64,000 nucleotides of DNA from Streptomyces himalayensis subsp. himalayensis (GCF_013778455.1 NZ_JACEHE010000001.1:682001-746000), one strand, 5' to 3'; counted from the stretch's first letter, positions 24,072 to 33,738 are shown. Notes: generated by a model from the letters alone, not told the origin. Numbers and translations are program-made.

Positions 24072-26699
24072 ATGAACACCGACGGCACGCAGGACGCACA
24101 CGGCACACAGGCCGATCCGGTGCCGCGCCCGGCGGCCCGGCGACCGGCCGCGGGGCCGCCGGGCGATGCGCCGTCGCGGCCGTCCGCCGGAGGGGGATCG
24201 GCCGATGTGCCGTCGCGGCCCTCGCAGGCCTCGAGCGCCGGGGCGCAGGCCGAGGTGCCGAGGCGGCTGGCACAGGCACATGCGCCGGACGCACCGCGGC
24301 CGGGCGAGGTGCCGTCGTGGCCCACGCAGTCCCCGGACGCCGTGCGGCGGGCTGATGTGCCGAGGTGGTTGGCAGAGGCCCAGACATCGGACGCCGGTCC
24401 GCCGGATGGCGTGCCGTCGCAGCCGTCCGCCGCCGGGGCGTCGGCGGATGTGCCGTCGGGGTCCCCCCACGCGGGGCCGTCGGCCGGCGTGCCGGCGTAC
24501 CCTGAGCGGTCCCCGGCCGCCGGTCCGTGGACCGGCGCGCCGTCGCCGGATGCCCAGCCCGCGGCCGAAGTGCCCCCGGCTGACGTGCCACCGCAGGCCG
24601 GGCGGCCCGCGCAGCCTGAACAGCCCGCGCAGCCCCCTGCCGCCGAGCCGTCCGTCGACATCCCGCCCCGGCCCGCGCAGGCGCCCGGCCCTCCTCCCGT
24701 CCCCGACGGGTCCGCCTTTCTGGCCTGGTTGCGGGCGCCGCGGCCCGAGGCCGCGCCCGGTGTGTGGCGGTTCGGGCATCGGCCGCGGCCCGCCGAGGAG
24801 CCCGAGGTCGTTCCGGCGCGGCAGCTGCTCAGCGGGGCGTTGATCGCGTTCCTCGTGGGGTGGCTGATCTGGTCGCTGCTGTGGAACGGGTATCTGGGCG
24901 GATGGTGGCTGCTGCCGCTCTACGCGATGATTCCCGACTCCTGGGCCGAGCCCCACTCGTTCGCCGCTGTCGTCGCCGTCTACGCGTACTACACCGTCGT
25001 CGCGCTTCTGATCATGGTCGGGGTGGGGCGGCTCGGCCGGTGGTCCGAGCTCTGGCGGCGGTACGGGTTTCCCGCGTGGCGCCCTGCCGCGCCGAGGGCC
25101 GAACCCCCGCCCGCGCCCGCCGAGGATCCCGCCCAATGGCCCCAGCTCAGGGCCGCCGGCGCCCAGGACGCCGCCGACAAGCTCGCCGCCGAAGCCCGCG
25201 CCGGGCTGATGCGCGACGTCGACCACGCGAGGATCACGCGCGCGTGGCAGGGCGTGCGCACCGGGCGGCACAACCTCGCGGCCTTCACCCGCGCCGTCCT
25301 CAAGGACGGTGCCGCCGCCTGCCTGCACCCCTCCGGCGAGCGCGACCTCCCCGTCCGCGCAGCCCGGCACGACCTCGCCACCGCGCAGGTACGGATCGGC
25401 ACGACCGCCGACGACCCGCGCAACCCCTACCAGTACCGCGGCACCGGGCTGGCGCTCGGCCCCGATCTGCTCGGCACCTCTCTGCTCGCCGTCGGCCCGG
25501 CCGGATCCGGCAAGACCGGCAGTGTCGTACGGCCGCTCGCCGAGTCGCTGTGCCTGCAGGCGCTGGCGGGGCGGGCCGCCGTGGTCGTGGTGGGCGCCGC
25601 GGGCGCCGGGCTTGGGCCCGCCGACGCGTACGACGTCGTCGTCCGGATCGGCAACCCCGAATCCGTCTACGACCTCGATCTGTACGGCGGAAGCCACGAT
25701 CCCGACGAGGCCGCAGCCGTTCTCGCCGAGGCCCTCGTCGGCGACCTCGCGGACCCGCACCCGGGCGGCGACAGCCGTCGCTCCACGACCGTGCTCGCCC
25801 AGCTGCTCGGGCCGTTCCACGCCGTCCACGGCCGCTTCCCCTCCGTGCCCGAGCTGCGGCAGCTCCTGGACGGTGCGCCCGGTCCGCTCGGTGCCCTGCG
25901 CAGGGCGCTCACCGACGCGGGGCAGGAGCCGATGCTGCGGGAACTCGACGCGCGAGAGCGGCAGTTGGGGCATCTCGGAGATCTGAGCGGTGTGCTCGCC
26001 GACCGGATCGCGCTGCTCGACCGGCCCGCCTTCGCGGCCTTCTTCGACACATCGGGTCAGGGGCGTCCGTTCTCGCTGCGGGCGCTCGACCACCCCGTCC
26101 GGGTCCGTATCGACCTGCCCGAGCGCGGGCACGCAGACGCCTCCCGGATCCTCGCCCGTCTCGTGCTCGCCCAGTTCACGGCGAGTGCCGCCCTCCGCGA
26201 CGACCGGTCGCTGTTCGCCTGCCTCGTCCTCGACGACGCGACGGGCGTGGTCACGCCCGAGGCGGTACGCGGCATCCAGCGGCTGCGGTCGGCGAACGCC
26301 GGCACCGTACTGACGCTGCGCACGCTCGACGACGTCCCGCGGCCGCTCCGAGGGCCCCTCCTGGGCTCGATCGGCTGCCGTATGGCGCTGTCGGGACTCA
26401 CCCCGTGGGACGGGCAGGACTTCGCGGAGGTGTGGGGCAAGGAGTGGACCGAGGCGCGTGACGTCACCGACCGGCAGATCATCGCCGAGACCCCGCTCGG
26501 CAAGACCGTGCACGTCCTGCGGCGCGTGATCACCGGCCACGCCCCCACCGCCCGTGCGGTGACCGTCCGACAGGTCGAGCGCGAGCGCTGGTCCGCCTCC
26601 GAGCTGGCCCACGGCGTACCGCCCGGGCATGCGGTGCTGTCCCTCACCGACGTACGCGGTGAACACGCGCCGCCGCTGCTGGTGGATCTCAGAAGCTGA
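24072..26699 (+). CDS. membrane-anchored TraG/VirD4-like P-loop ATPase
   Basis: An 875-residue protein. Residues 1-225 are a long proline/alanine-rich tail with repeating ADVPSRPS-like units. Two membrane helices follow (about 252-285 and 297-320), then an ATPase domain with Walker A GPAGSGKTGS near residue 473 and a Walker B-like CLVLDD near 715. The architecture resembles the coupling proteins that feed DNA or proteins to type IV or type VII secretion channels, but Streptomyces carries chromosomal versions of unknown role outside any conjugative element. No relaxase or other transfer gene is nearby, so a housekeeping or envelope role is as likely. Confidence 0.7.
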   Translation: MNTDGTQDAHGTQADPVPRPAARRPAAGPPGDAPSRPSAGGGSADVPSRPSQASSAGAQAEVPRRLAQAHAPDAPRPGEVPSWPTQSPDAVRRADVPRWLAEAQTSDAGPPDGVPSQPSAAGASADVPSGSPHAGPSAGVPAYPERSPAAGPWTGAPSPDAQPAAEVPPADVPPQAGRPAQPEQPAQPPAAEPSVDIPPRPAQAPGPPPVPDGSAFLAWLRAPRPEAAPGVWRFGHRPRPAEEPEVVPARQLLSGALIAFLVGWLIWSLLWNGYLGGWWLLPLYAMIPDSWAEPHSFAAVVAVYAYYTVVALLIMVGVGRLGRWSELWRRYGFPAWRPAAPRAEPPPAPAEDPAQWPQLRAAGAQDAADKLAAEARAGLMRDVDHARITRAWQGVRTGRHNLAAFTRAVLKDGAAACLHPSGERDLPVRAARHDLATAQVRIGTTADDPRNPYQYRGTGLALGPDLLGTSLLAVGPAGSGKTGSVVRPLAESLCLQALAGRAAVVVVGAAGAGLGPADAYDVVVRIGNPESVYDLDLYGGSHDPDEAAAVLAEALVGDLADPHPGGDSRRSTTVLAQLLGPFHAVHGRFPSVPELRQLLDGAPGPLGALRRALTDAGQEPMLRELDARERQLGHLGDLSGVLADRIALLDRPAFAAFFDTSGQGRPFSLRALDHPVRVRIDLPERGHADASRILARLVLAQFTASAALRDDRSLFACLVLDDATGVVTPEAVRGIQRLRSANAGTVLTLRTLDDVPRPLRGPLLGSIGCRMALSGLTPWDGQDFAEVWGKEWTEARDVTDRQIIAETPLGKTVHVLRRVITGHAPTARAVTVRQVERERWSASELAHGVPPGHAVLSLTDVRGEHAPPLLVDLRS

Positions 26700-26737
26700 G
26701 GCCGAGGCCGGCGGAGTGTGCCGGGATGTGCAGGACG

Positions 26738-26748
26738 TCCGGACATTC
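26738..26748. promoter_or_regulatory. TCCGGACATTC, inverted copy of the gabT promoter motif
   Basis: Its complement GAATGTCCGGA is found at 23782-23792 before gabT. It lies 160 bases before the PucR gene, suggesting autoregulation. A weaker TGTCCGG match on the minus strand occurs at 28752-28758 before the aldehyde dehydrogenase. Confidence 0.45.
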
Positions 26749-26899
26749 GATCACTGGGGCACCGTACGGTGAGGCAGAATCGACAGTGGTCGTTCATACG
26801 CGGCGGCCAATGAAGCGCCCCGGCGTCACCACGGCATGAACGCCGATGACACGTCGCCACCACCTCGAACGACGACCTGTGAAGAAGATCTGAAGACCC

Positions 26900-28651
26900 A
26901 TGCGCCCCACGCTCGCCTCGCTCGTCCAGCACTCCGCGCTCAAGCTCAGGGTGCGCGCGGGCGAGCAGCATCTGGACACCCCTGTCCGATGGGCGCACGT
27001 GAGCGAGCTCGCCGACCCCGTGCCCTACATGGAGGGCGGCGAGCTGCTCTTGATCACCGCGCTCAAGCTGGACGCGGAGGACCCCGAGGCGATGCGCCGC
27101 TATGTGAAGCGGCTGGTGGGCGCCGGTGTCGTCGGGCTGGGCTTCGCCGTCGGCGTCAACTACGAGGACATCCCCGACGCGCTCGTCGAGGCGGCCGAGG
27201 CGGAGGGCCTGCCGCTGCTCGAGGTGCCGCGACGGACGCCGTTCCTGGCCATCAGCAAGGCCGTCTCGGCTGCCATCGCGGCCGATCAGTACCGGGCGGT
27301 GACCGCCGGGTTCGCGGCCCAGCGCGAGCTGACCAAGCAGGCGCTGAGCGGGGGCCCCGAGGGGCTGCTCGCCGCGCTCGCCGCGCAGGTCGACGGCTGG
27401 GCGGCGATGTACGACGCGTCCGGCGCCGTCGTCGCCGCCGCGCCCGAGTGGGCCGCTCGCCGGGCTGCCCGGCTCACCCCTGATGTCGAGCGGCTGCACC
27501 TGCGGACCGCTCCCGCGAGCGCCGTCGTGGGCGGCTCCGCGGGCGACGGGAGCGGCGAGGACCGTGTGGAGCTGCACTCGCTCGGCACCGGCCGCCGCCC
27601 CCGCGCCGCACTCGCCGTCGGCACGGCGTCGACGCTGGGCACCGCCGAGCGGTACGCCGTGCACTCGGCGATCGCCCTGTTGACGCTCACCACGGAACGG
27701 TCCCGTTCCCTGCACGCCGCCGAGCAACGCATCGGCGCCGCCGTACTGCGGATGCTGCTCGCCGGGCAGCCCGACCACGCCCGCGCCGTCGCAGGGGACC
27801 TGTACGGAGGGCTGCTGGATGCGCCCTTCCGCGTGATCCTCGCGGAGACGGCACCGGCCTCGGCGGCGAGAGCCCACGCCAGAGGCGCGGCCACGGACGG
27901 AGGGGCAGGGGCCGGCGAGACCGAAGGTACACACGCGGGGGACGGGCCCGTGCGGGCGAAGGACAACAGCCACGCGCGCGTGCCGGCCGCCCAGCCATCG
28001 GCCGCCGCCGTGGCCGACGTAGCCGCCGACGACCCGACCGCGCTCGCGGAGCTCGTCGAGGCCGCTGCCGCACGCGCCGGTGAAGCACTCCTCGTCGTCC
28101 CGGACGGAGAACGGCTCGTCCTGCTCGCCGCCGACGGCGGCGCGGCCGTGCGCGCCTGCACCGACCACGCCGCGGCGCTGGAGGGCGCCCGTGCCGTGAT
28201 CCGGGAGGAGCCCGTGGAGGAGCACGACGAACTCGTCGTGGGCCTGTCCGCGCCGACCGGCCCGATCGCCGCCGCCACCGCCTTCAAGCAGGCCGAACAG
28301 GCCCTGTCCGTGGCCCGCCGGCGCGGACGTTGCCTTGTCGAACACGAGGAGCTTGCCGCCGGCTCCGTGCTGCCGCTGCTCGCCGACGACGCGGTACGCG
28401 CCTTCGCGGACGGGCTGCTGCGGGCGCTGCACGAGCACGACGCGCGGGGCCGCGGCGACCTCGTCGCCTCGCTGCGGGCGTGGCTCTCTCGGCACGGCCA
28501 GTGGGACGCCGCGGCCGCGGACCTCGGCGTCCACCGGCACACACTGCGCTACCGGATGCGCCGAGTCGAGGAGATCCTCGGCCGCTCCCTCGACGACCCG
28601 GACGTACGCATGGAGCTGTGGCTGGCGCTGAAGGCGACGGCGGGCGAGTGA
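26900..28651 (+). CDS. PucR-family transcriptional regulator (GabR-like candidate)
   Basis: A 583-residue protein. The N-terminal PucR domain spans about residues 1-125 (starting MRPTLASLVQ, with HVSELADPVPYMEGGELLL). A GGDEF-like central domain is interrupted by a glycine/threonine-rich segment (about 315-370). The C-terminal PucR helix-turn-helix is seen in LGVHRHTLRYRMRRVEEILG (about 541-560). PucR-type regulators activate purine or GABA catabolism; in Corynebacterium the gab operon activator is of this family. Position between gabT and a semialdehyde-type dehydrogenase, and a motif shared with the gabT promoter, support a GABA role by inference. Confidence 0.82.
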   Translation: MRPTLASLVQHSALKLRVRAGEQHLDTPVRWAHVSELADPVPYMEGGELLLITALKLDAEDPEAMRRYVKRLVGAGVVGLGFAVGVNYEDIPDALVEAAEAEGLPLLEVPRRTPFLAISKAVSAAIAADQYRAVTAGFAAQRELTKQALSGGPEGLLAALAAQVDGWAAMYDASGAVVAAAPEWAARRAARLTPDVERLHLRTAPASAVVGGSAGDGSGEDRVELHSLGTGRRPRAALAVGTASTLGTAERYAVHSAIALLTLTTERSRSLHAAEQRIGAAVLRMLLAGQPDHARAVAGDLYGGLLDAPFRVILAETAPASAARAHARGAATDGGAGAGETEGTHAGDGPVRAKDNSHARVPAAQPSAAAVADVAADDPTALAELVEAAAARAGEALLVVPDGERLVLLAADGGAAVRACTDHAAALEGARAVIREEPVEEHDELVVGLSAPTGPIAAATAFKQAEQALSVARRRGRCLVEHEELAAGSVLPLLADDAVRAFADGLLRALHEHDARGRGDLVASLRAWLSRHGQWDAAAADLGVHRHTLRYRMRRVEEILGRSLDDPDVRMELWLALKATAGE

Positions 28652-28876
28652 CGAGCCGGGCGCCCGGCCGCGATCACCGCGAAGGCGCCCGCCCGACGCC
28701 CGGCCCGCGACACTGCCAAAGCGGTGTACCAGGCGCCCCTATCACTCCGTACCGGACAAGCGACCCCGGCTGCCCCCGGCCCTACGGTGGGACTCGGACC
28801 AATCCGGGTCGGCGGGCCACGCGCCACCGGCCCACGAACCACACCAGACACCGACAGCGGAAGGGCCGGGACTCAC

Positions 28877-30337
28877 ATGCCACAGGGAAACGAGGCAGCC
28901 ACCCACGCCTTCTGGCTCGCCGGCCGCCAGGCCACCGGCGAGGCCACCTTCGACGTCACGTCCCCCTGGGACGGCCGGCTCGTCGGGAAGGCCGCCGTCC
29001 CGACCGACGCTCAGGTCGAGGAGGCCGTGGCCGCCGCGTACGCCGTCCGTGACGAGTTCGCGGCGACCCCCGCGCACGTACGGGCCGCCGCCCTGGACCA
29101 CGTCTCGAAGCGACTCGTCGAGCGCACCGAGGAGATCGCCCAGCTGATCTCCGCCGAGAACGGCAAGCCCATCAAGTGGGCCCGCGGCGAGGTCGGCCGC
29201 GCCGTCTCGGTGTTCCGCTTCGCGGCCGAGGAGGCCCGCCGCTTCAACGGCGGCGAGGCCCAGCGCCTCGACACCGACGCGGGCGGCGCCGGGCGCCTCG
29301 CCCTCACCCGCCGCTTCCCCAAGGGCGTCGTCCTCGGCATCGCGCCGTTCAACTTCCCGCTGAACCTGTGCGCCCACAAGGTCGCCCCGGCGATCGCCGT
29401 CGGCGCGCCGATCATCCTCAAGCCCGCACCCGCGACCCCGCTCTCCGGCCTCATCCTGGGCGAACTGCTCGCCGAGACCGGCCTCCCCGCCGGCTCCTGG
29501 TCGATCCTGACGGTCCCCAACGACCGCATGCCCGCCCTCGTCCAGGACGAGCGGCTGCCGGTGATCTCCTTCACCGGCTCCGACAAGGTCGGTTACGCGA
29601 TCATGGACTCGGTGCCGCGCAAGCACTGCACCCTCGAGCTCGGCGGCAACGGCGCGGCCGTCGTCCTCGCCGACTACGCCTCCGACGAGGACCTGGACTG
29701 GGCCGCGACGCGTATCGCGACCTTCTCCAACTACCAGGGCGGCCAGTCCTGCATCTCGGTGCAGCGCGTCATCGCGGACGCCTCGCTCTACGAGCGGCTG
29801 GTGCCGCGGATCGTGGCGGCCGTCGAGGCGCAGGTCACCGGCGACCCGTCCGACGCGGCGACCGACGTCGGCCCGCTGGTCAGCGAGGACGCCGCAAAGC
29901 GAGTCGAGTCCTGGGTCGACGAGGCCGCGCGCGCCGGCGCCCTGGTGCTCACCGGCGGCAAGCGCGACGGCGCCTCCTACGCGCCGACCGTGCTCGCCGA
30001 CGTACCGGCGGACGTGACGATCTCCTGCGAGGAGGTCTTCGGGCCGGTCCTCACCCTCCAGAAGGTGGACGGCGAGGCCGAGGCGTTCGCCGCCGTCAAC
30101 GACTCCAAGTTCGGCCTTCAGGCAGGCGTCTTCACGCACGACCTGCAGACCGCCTTCCGCGCCCACCGCGCCCTGGAGGTCGGCGGCGTCGTCGTCGGCG
30201 ACGTCCCGTCCTACCGCGCCGACCAGATGCCGTACGGCGGCGTCAAGCAGTCCGGTGTGGGCCGCGAGGGCGTGCGCTTCGCGATGGACGACTACACGTA
30301 CGAGCGGGTCATGGTGCTGACGGGCCTCGCCCTGTAG
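28877..30337 (+). CDS. aldehyde dehydrogenase, probably succinate-semialdehyde type
   Basis: A 486-residue aldehyde dehydrogenase. The base glutamate is in LELGGN and the catalytic cysteine in NYQGGQSCISVQR; the FTGSDKVGY loop binds the cofactor. ATG at 28877 is chosen over an in-frame ATG 51 codons earlier because it matches the family start (HAFWLAGRQATGE). It follows the PucR regulator in the same direction. With GabT nearby, oxidation of succinate semialdehyde to succinate is the natural guess, but the GGQSC motif also fits other semialdehyde or lactaldehyde-type enzymes, so the symbol gabD is withheld. Confidence 0.8.
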   Translation: MPQGNEAATHAFWLAGRQATGEATFDVTSPWDGRLVGKAAVPTDAQVEEAVAAAYAVRDEFAATPAHVRAAALDHVSKRLVERTEEIAQLISAENGKPIKWARGEVGRAVSVFRFAAEEARRFNGGEAQRLDTDAGGAGRLALTRRFPKGVVLGIAPFNFPLNLCAHKVAPAIAVGAPIILKPAPATPLSGLILGELLAETGLPAGSWSILTVPNDRMPALVQDERLPVISFTGSDKVGYAIMDSVPRKHCTLELGGNGAAVVLADYASDEDLDWAATRIATFSNYQGGQSCISVQRVIADASLYERLVPRIVAAVEAQVTGDPSDAATDVGPLVSEDAAKRVESWVDEAARAGALVLTGGKRDGASYAPTVLADVPADVTISCEEVFGPVLTLQKVDGEAEAFAAVNDSKFGLQAGVFTHDLQTAFRAHRALEVGGVVVGDVPSYRADQMPYGGVKQSGVGREGVRFAMDDYTYERVMVLTGLAL

Positions 30338-30359
30338 TTCTCGGCAGTCCAAAGGCCTG

Positions 30360-30417
30360 AGGTGGGGGCCCGGCATCGACGCAATCCGGCTGAGTCTGCG
30401 ATGCCGGGCCCCCACCT
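30360..30417. terminator. 19-bp stem bidirectional terminator
   Basis: AGGTGGGGGCCCGGCATCG (30360-30378) pairs exactly with 30399-30417 around a 20-base loop. It lies 22 bases after the aldehyde dehydrogenase stop and marks the boundary between the GABA genes and the xyloglucan-type locus. Confidence 0.92.
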
Positions 30418-30792
30418 GGTGCGCCGGCTTCTTCCGGACCGTTCCTGGACAGTGAGCGGAAGTGAGCCCGTGCACTGGCACGCCCCGAACGGTCTTGGGC
30501 GCACTGGTCATCCGCTTTCGCAACCGGGCGGCGACACGGATCCTGTCCGTGGTCCTACCCGGAAGGGCGGAGTCCCTCACGGCCTGGCCACGTAGCGCGG
30601 CCAGAGGCGACGGGGAGGCCTTGAACCATCACTCTGGTGGAGCAGGGGCCCCGCCGCTGGCACCGCACCAGGCGTTCCAGATCGCGCGATCACGCTACCG
30701 CGATCTCATCACAGCTCCACAAGCCAGCGATCTGATCATCACGCGATCGAGCTACCGCCCACGCCTGCCTCTCAGAGAAGAGTTGCCAACCC
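30418..30792. other. 375-bp spacer with a GATC-rich imperfect repeat
   Basis: No credible gene. Two 16-mers, GCGATCACGCTACCGC (30686-30701) and GCGATCGAGCTACCGC (30743-30758), differ at two positions, and GCGATCT plus ATCATCAC-like words repeat between them. The stretch 30680-30760 is visibly lower in GC than its surroundings and carries several GATC palindromes. Confidence 0.5.
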
Positions 30793-33639
30793 TCAACCGG
30801 AGAAGCCGACGTGCGCGAGCCGCAGTGGGCCGCGCAGCCTGATGTGCAGGTCCTGCACGCCGTCCGCCGCGAAGGCGGCGCCGACGGTGGCGTACTCGTA
30901 GGGGCCGCCGGTCGCCGGGATGCCGACCGTGGCACGGACCTCGCCGTCCGGCAGGGAGAGCTCGACCGTGCCCTCGCCCGCCGCCTCCACCGACACTTCG
31001 GTGACACCGTCACCGAAGTCGCAGCGGCGGAAGACCAGTTCACCCGTCTCGCCGTCCGCCGGCGTCACCGCGTCGCCCGACGTCTTGCTGCGGTCGACGA
31101 TCGCGGTGCCCGTCTGCTCGTCGTAGCCGGCGGCTTCCAGGCCGTGCGCCAGGACCGGACGCGGGCCTGCCGCCTCGCCGTCGATCCGGACGGTCTCCCG
31201 CAGCCGGATGTCCTCGCTGGACGCGCCCGCCAGCAGCTCGTACTGCCCCGGCTCCACCCACCAGCGGCCGTGGGCGACGTCCCAGAACCCGAGCCCGCTG
31301 ACCGCGAGTTCGAAGGACAGCTCGGCCGAGGTGCCGGGCGCCAGGTGGACGCGGCGGTACGCGGCCAGTTCGCGGCGCGGGCGCGGGACCGACGGGTCGA
31401 CGGCCCGGGTGTAGATCTGGGCGACCTCGTCGGCAGCGACATCGCCCGTGTTGGTGACGGTGAAGGAGACCCCGAGCACGTCCCCGTCCCTCCGCACCGA
31501 CAGGTTCTCGTAGGCGAACGGCGCGTACGACAGGCCGTGGCCGAACGGGAAGAGCGGGGTGCCCTCGAAGTACAGGTACGTCTGGCGGCCGCCGATGACG
31601 TCGTAGTCCAGCAGGTCCGGCAGGTCGTCGTCCGACGCGTACCAGGTCTGCGGCAGCCGGCCGGAGGGGGAGACGTCGCCGGCCAGGACGCGGGCGAGCG
31701 CGGTGCCCGCCGCCTGGCCGCCGTGCGCGGTCCACAGCACGGCGGGCAGGTCCTCGTGGTCGACCGCGTACGGGTACGCGGAGACGAGGGCCAGGACCGT
31801 GCGCGGGTTCGCGGCGCGCGCGGCGCGCAGCAGGCGCTCCTGGTGGGCGGGCAGGCGGAGGGTGGTGCGGTCCTCGGTCTCGCGGCCGTTGATGTGCGGA
31901 TCGTTGCCCGCCGCCACGATCACCACGTCCGCCGCGGCGGCGGCGCGGGACACCGCTTCGTCACCTCGCTCGGTGACGACGACCTCGAAGATGTCCGCCT
32001 CAGCCGGGTCTTCCGCGGCAACCTTCACGCCGTCGGCGACGACAGAGACGTACAGGCCCGTTCCCAGGTGCTTCAGGAGGTGACCGTTCTCGTGGGCCCC
32101 GGACGCTTCGAGGCGGAATGTCTCCTGGACGACCCAGCCGCCCGGCTGGTCCGCGGAAGCCCGTACGAAGCCGTCGTCCGCGACCGACAGATAGCGGCCG
32201 TCGGGGGCGCGGAACGTGAGCACGTCGTCGCCCCAGTCGATCAGCGCGAGGTCGGTCCCGGTGGCGTCGGCGGTCAGCGGCGGCAGGTCCGTGCGGCCCG
32301 CGAGGAGCGCGGGGTCGAGCGCGCCCTCGGCGCCGCGCACCTGGTCGTCCGCCTCTTCGGCCTCGGGCACCACGAGATACGTACCGGACGAGGTCTTCAG
32401 CCGTACGCGGTCCACGCCCTCCGCGAACTCGATGCTGTCGGCGCCGAACCGCTCGTACAGGCCCTCGAGCGGCGTCGAGCGGTGGATCAGCGTGCCGCTG
32501 TACCAGTCGAGCTTGCACTCGTCGGCGAGCAGGCCGACCACGGCGATACGGGTGTCCGCGGCCAGCGGCAGCAGGCCGCCGTCGTTCTTGAGCAGGACGA
32601 CCGCCTGCTCGGCGGCCTCCTGGGCGAGTGCGCGGTGCGCCGGGGTGTCGAAGTCCTTGGTGCCGGCGTACGGGTCGAGCTCCGGGTCGAACTCGCCGAG
32701 GCTGAGACGGACGGCCAGCTGGCGGCGTACCGCCGTGTCGATGTCCGACTCGGAGATCAGACCCTGTTCGCGAGCGCCACGCACGCGTGCCACGATCTGC
32801 GAGCTGTCCGTGCCGTGGTCGGTGAAGCTGTCGACGCCGGCGATCAGCGCGGCCGCCGTCGCCTCCTCATGCGTGTCGAAGTAGTGCTCCGAGTCGACGA
32901 GGTTCGACGGCGCGCCCGCGTCCGAGCAGACCAGCAGATCCTGGTCCGTCCAGGTCCGCAGGCGCTCACGCAGATACGGCGAGACGTGGTTGGGGCGGCC
33001 GTTGACCAGGTTGTACGCGGGCATGACGCCCGCGACCGCGCCCGCCTCGACGGCCTCGCGGAAGGCACGCAGGTCGTACTCGTGCAGCACGCGCGGGCGC
33101 ACCGAGGAGGACGAAGTGTCCCGGTTCGTCTCGTTGTTGTGGGCCAGCCAGTGCTTGAGGACGGGAGCGGTGCGCCAGTACGCGGGGTGGTCGCCGCGCA
33201 GGCCGCGGGTGTACGCGGTCGCGATGGCCGAGGTCAGCTTCGGGTCCTCCGAGTAGCCCTCCTCGTTGCGGCCCCACAGCGGGTGGCGCAGCAGGTTCAC
33301 CGTGGGGGACCAGACGTTGAGGCCGACGCGGTCGTCCTGGGCGCGCATGGCGCGGACCTCCGTCGAGACCGCCTCGCCGACCCTGCGTACGAGGTCGTCG
33401 TTCCACGTCGCGCCCAGGCCCACCGCCTGCGGGAACACCGTCGCTGGGCCCATCCAGGCCACGCCGTGCAGCACCTCCTGGCCGGTGCGGAACGCGGGGA
33501 CGCCCAGCCGCTCCACGGCGGGTGCGAACTGATGCAGCATCGCGATCCGCTCGTCGAGCGTGAGCCGCGCGAGCAGATCGTCGACCCGTTCGCCGGACGG
33601 GAGCTGCGGATCGCGGAAGGGCAGCGGGTGTGCGGTCAC
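30793..33639 (-). CDS. GH3 family beta-glycosidase with fascin-like insertion
   Basis: A 948-residue cytoplasmic glycoside hydrolase (no signal peptide). The GH3 N-domain has GYSEDP (129-133), KHW (162-164) and the nucleophile D240 in LLVCSDAGAP. The second domain starts near 330 and is interrupted at about 400-545 by beta-trefoil-like repeats (GTYLVVPE, GRYLSVADDGFV, GLYVSVVADG), in the place where other GH3 enzymes carry PA14. A fibronectin-III-like and a CBM6-like domain close the protein. In the locus context it would remove beta-linked glucose (or xylose) from imported xyloglucan fragments. It diverges from the binding-protein gene, with two LacI-type operators between. Confidence 0.88.
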   Translation of the reverse strand: MTAHPLPFRDPQLPSGERVDDLLARLTLDERIAMLHQFAPAVERLGVPAFRTGQEVLHGVAWMGPATVFPQAVGLGATWNDDLVRRVGEAVSTEVRAMRAQDDRVGLNVWSPTVNLLRHPLWGRNEEGYSEDPKLTSAIATAYTRGLRGDHPAYWRTAPVLKHWLAHNNETNRDTSSSSVRPRVLHEYDLRAFREAVEAGAVAGVMPAYNLVNGRPNHVSPYLRERLRTWTDQDLLVCSDAGAPSNLVDSEHYFDTHEEATAAALIAGVDSFTDHGTDSSQIVARVRGAREQGLISESDIDTAVRRQLAVRLSLGEFDPELDPYAGTKDFDTPAHRALAQEAAEQAVVLLKNDGGLLPLAADTRIAVVGLLADECKLDWYSGTLIHRSTPLEGLYERFGADSIEFAEGVDRVRLKTSSGTYLVVPEAEEADDQVRGAEGALDPALLAGRTDLPPLTADATGTDLALIDWGDDVLTFRAPDGRYLSVADDGFVRASADQPGGWVVQETFRLEASGAHENGHLLKHLGTGLYVSVVADGVKVAAEDPAEADIFEVVVTERGDEAVSRAAAAADVVIVAAGNDPHINGRETEDRTTLRLPAHQERLLRAARAANPRTVLALVSAYPYAVDHEDLPAVLWTAHGGQAAGTALARVLAGDVSPSGRLPQTWYASDDDLPDLLDYDVIGGRQTYLYFEGTPLFPFGHGLSYAPFAYENLSVRRDGDVLGVSFTVTNTGDVAADEVAQIYTRAVDPSVPRPRRELAAYRRVHLAPGTSAELSFELAVSGLGFWDVAHGRWWVEPGQYELLAGASSEDIRLRETVRIDGEAAGPRPVLAHGLEAAGYDEQTGTAIVDRSKTSGDAVTPADGETGELVFRRCDFGDGVTEVSVEAAGEGTVELSLPDGEVRATVGIPATGGPYEYATVGAAFAADGVQDLHIRLRGPLRLAHVGFSG

Positions 33640-33738
33640 GTGGGAATCCCCTTGTGGTGGAGCGAGGTCTGCGAGGTCTGCGAGGTGTGCGCTGTGTGTG
33701 CTTGGACGAGTCGTGTGGTCGAACGAGGACGCGCGCTT

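Noticed and set aside
23412..26666. 1084-codon minus-strand frame opposite the VirD4-like ATPase gene
   Set aside because: Very rich in Arg, Gly and Pro without domain signatures; it covers the gabT start and the ATPase gene in antisense.
24072..26699. conjugative element around the VirD4-like ATPase
   Set aside because: No relaxase, integrase, attachment site or other transfer gene is present; such ATPases also occur alone on Streptomyces chromosomes.
30462..30842. 126-codon plus-strand frame after the aldehyde dehydrogenase
   Set aside because: Crosses the GH3 stop, has no family features and contains the GATC-rich repeat.
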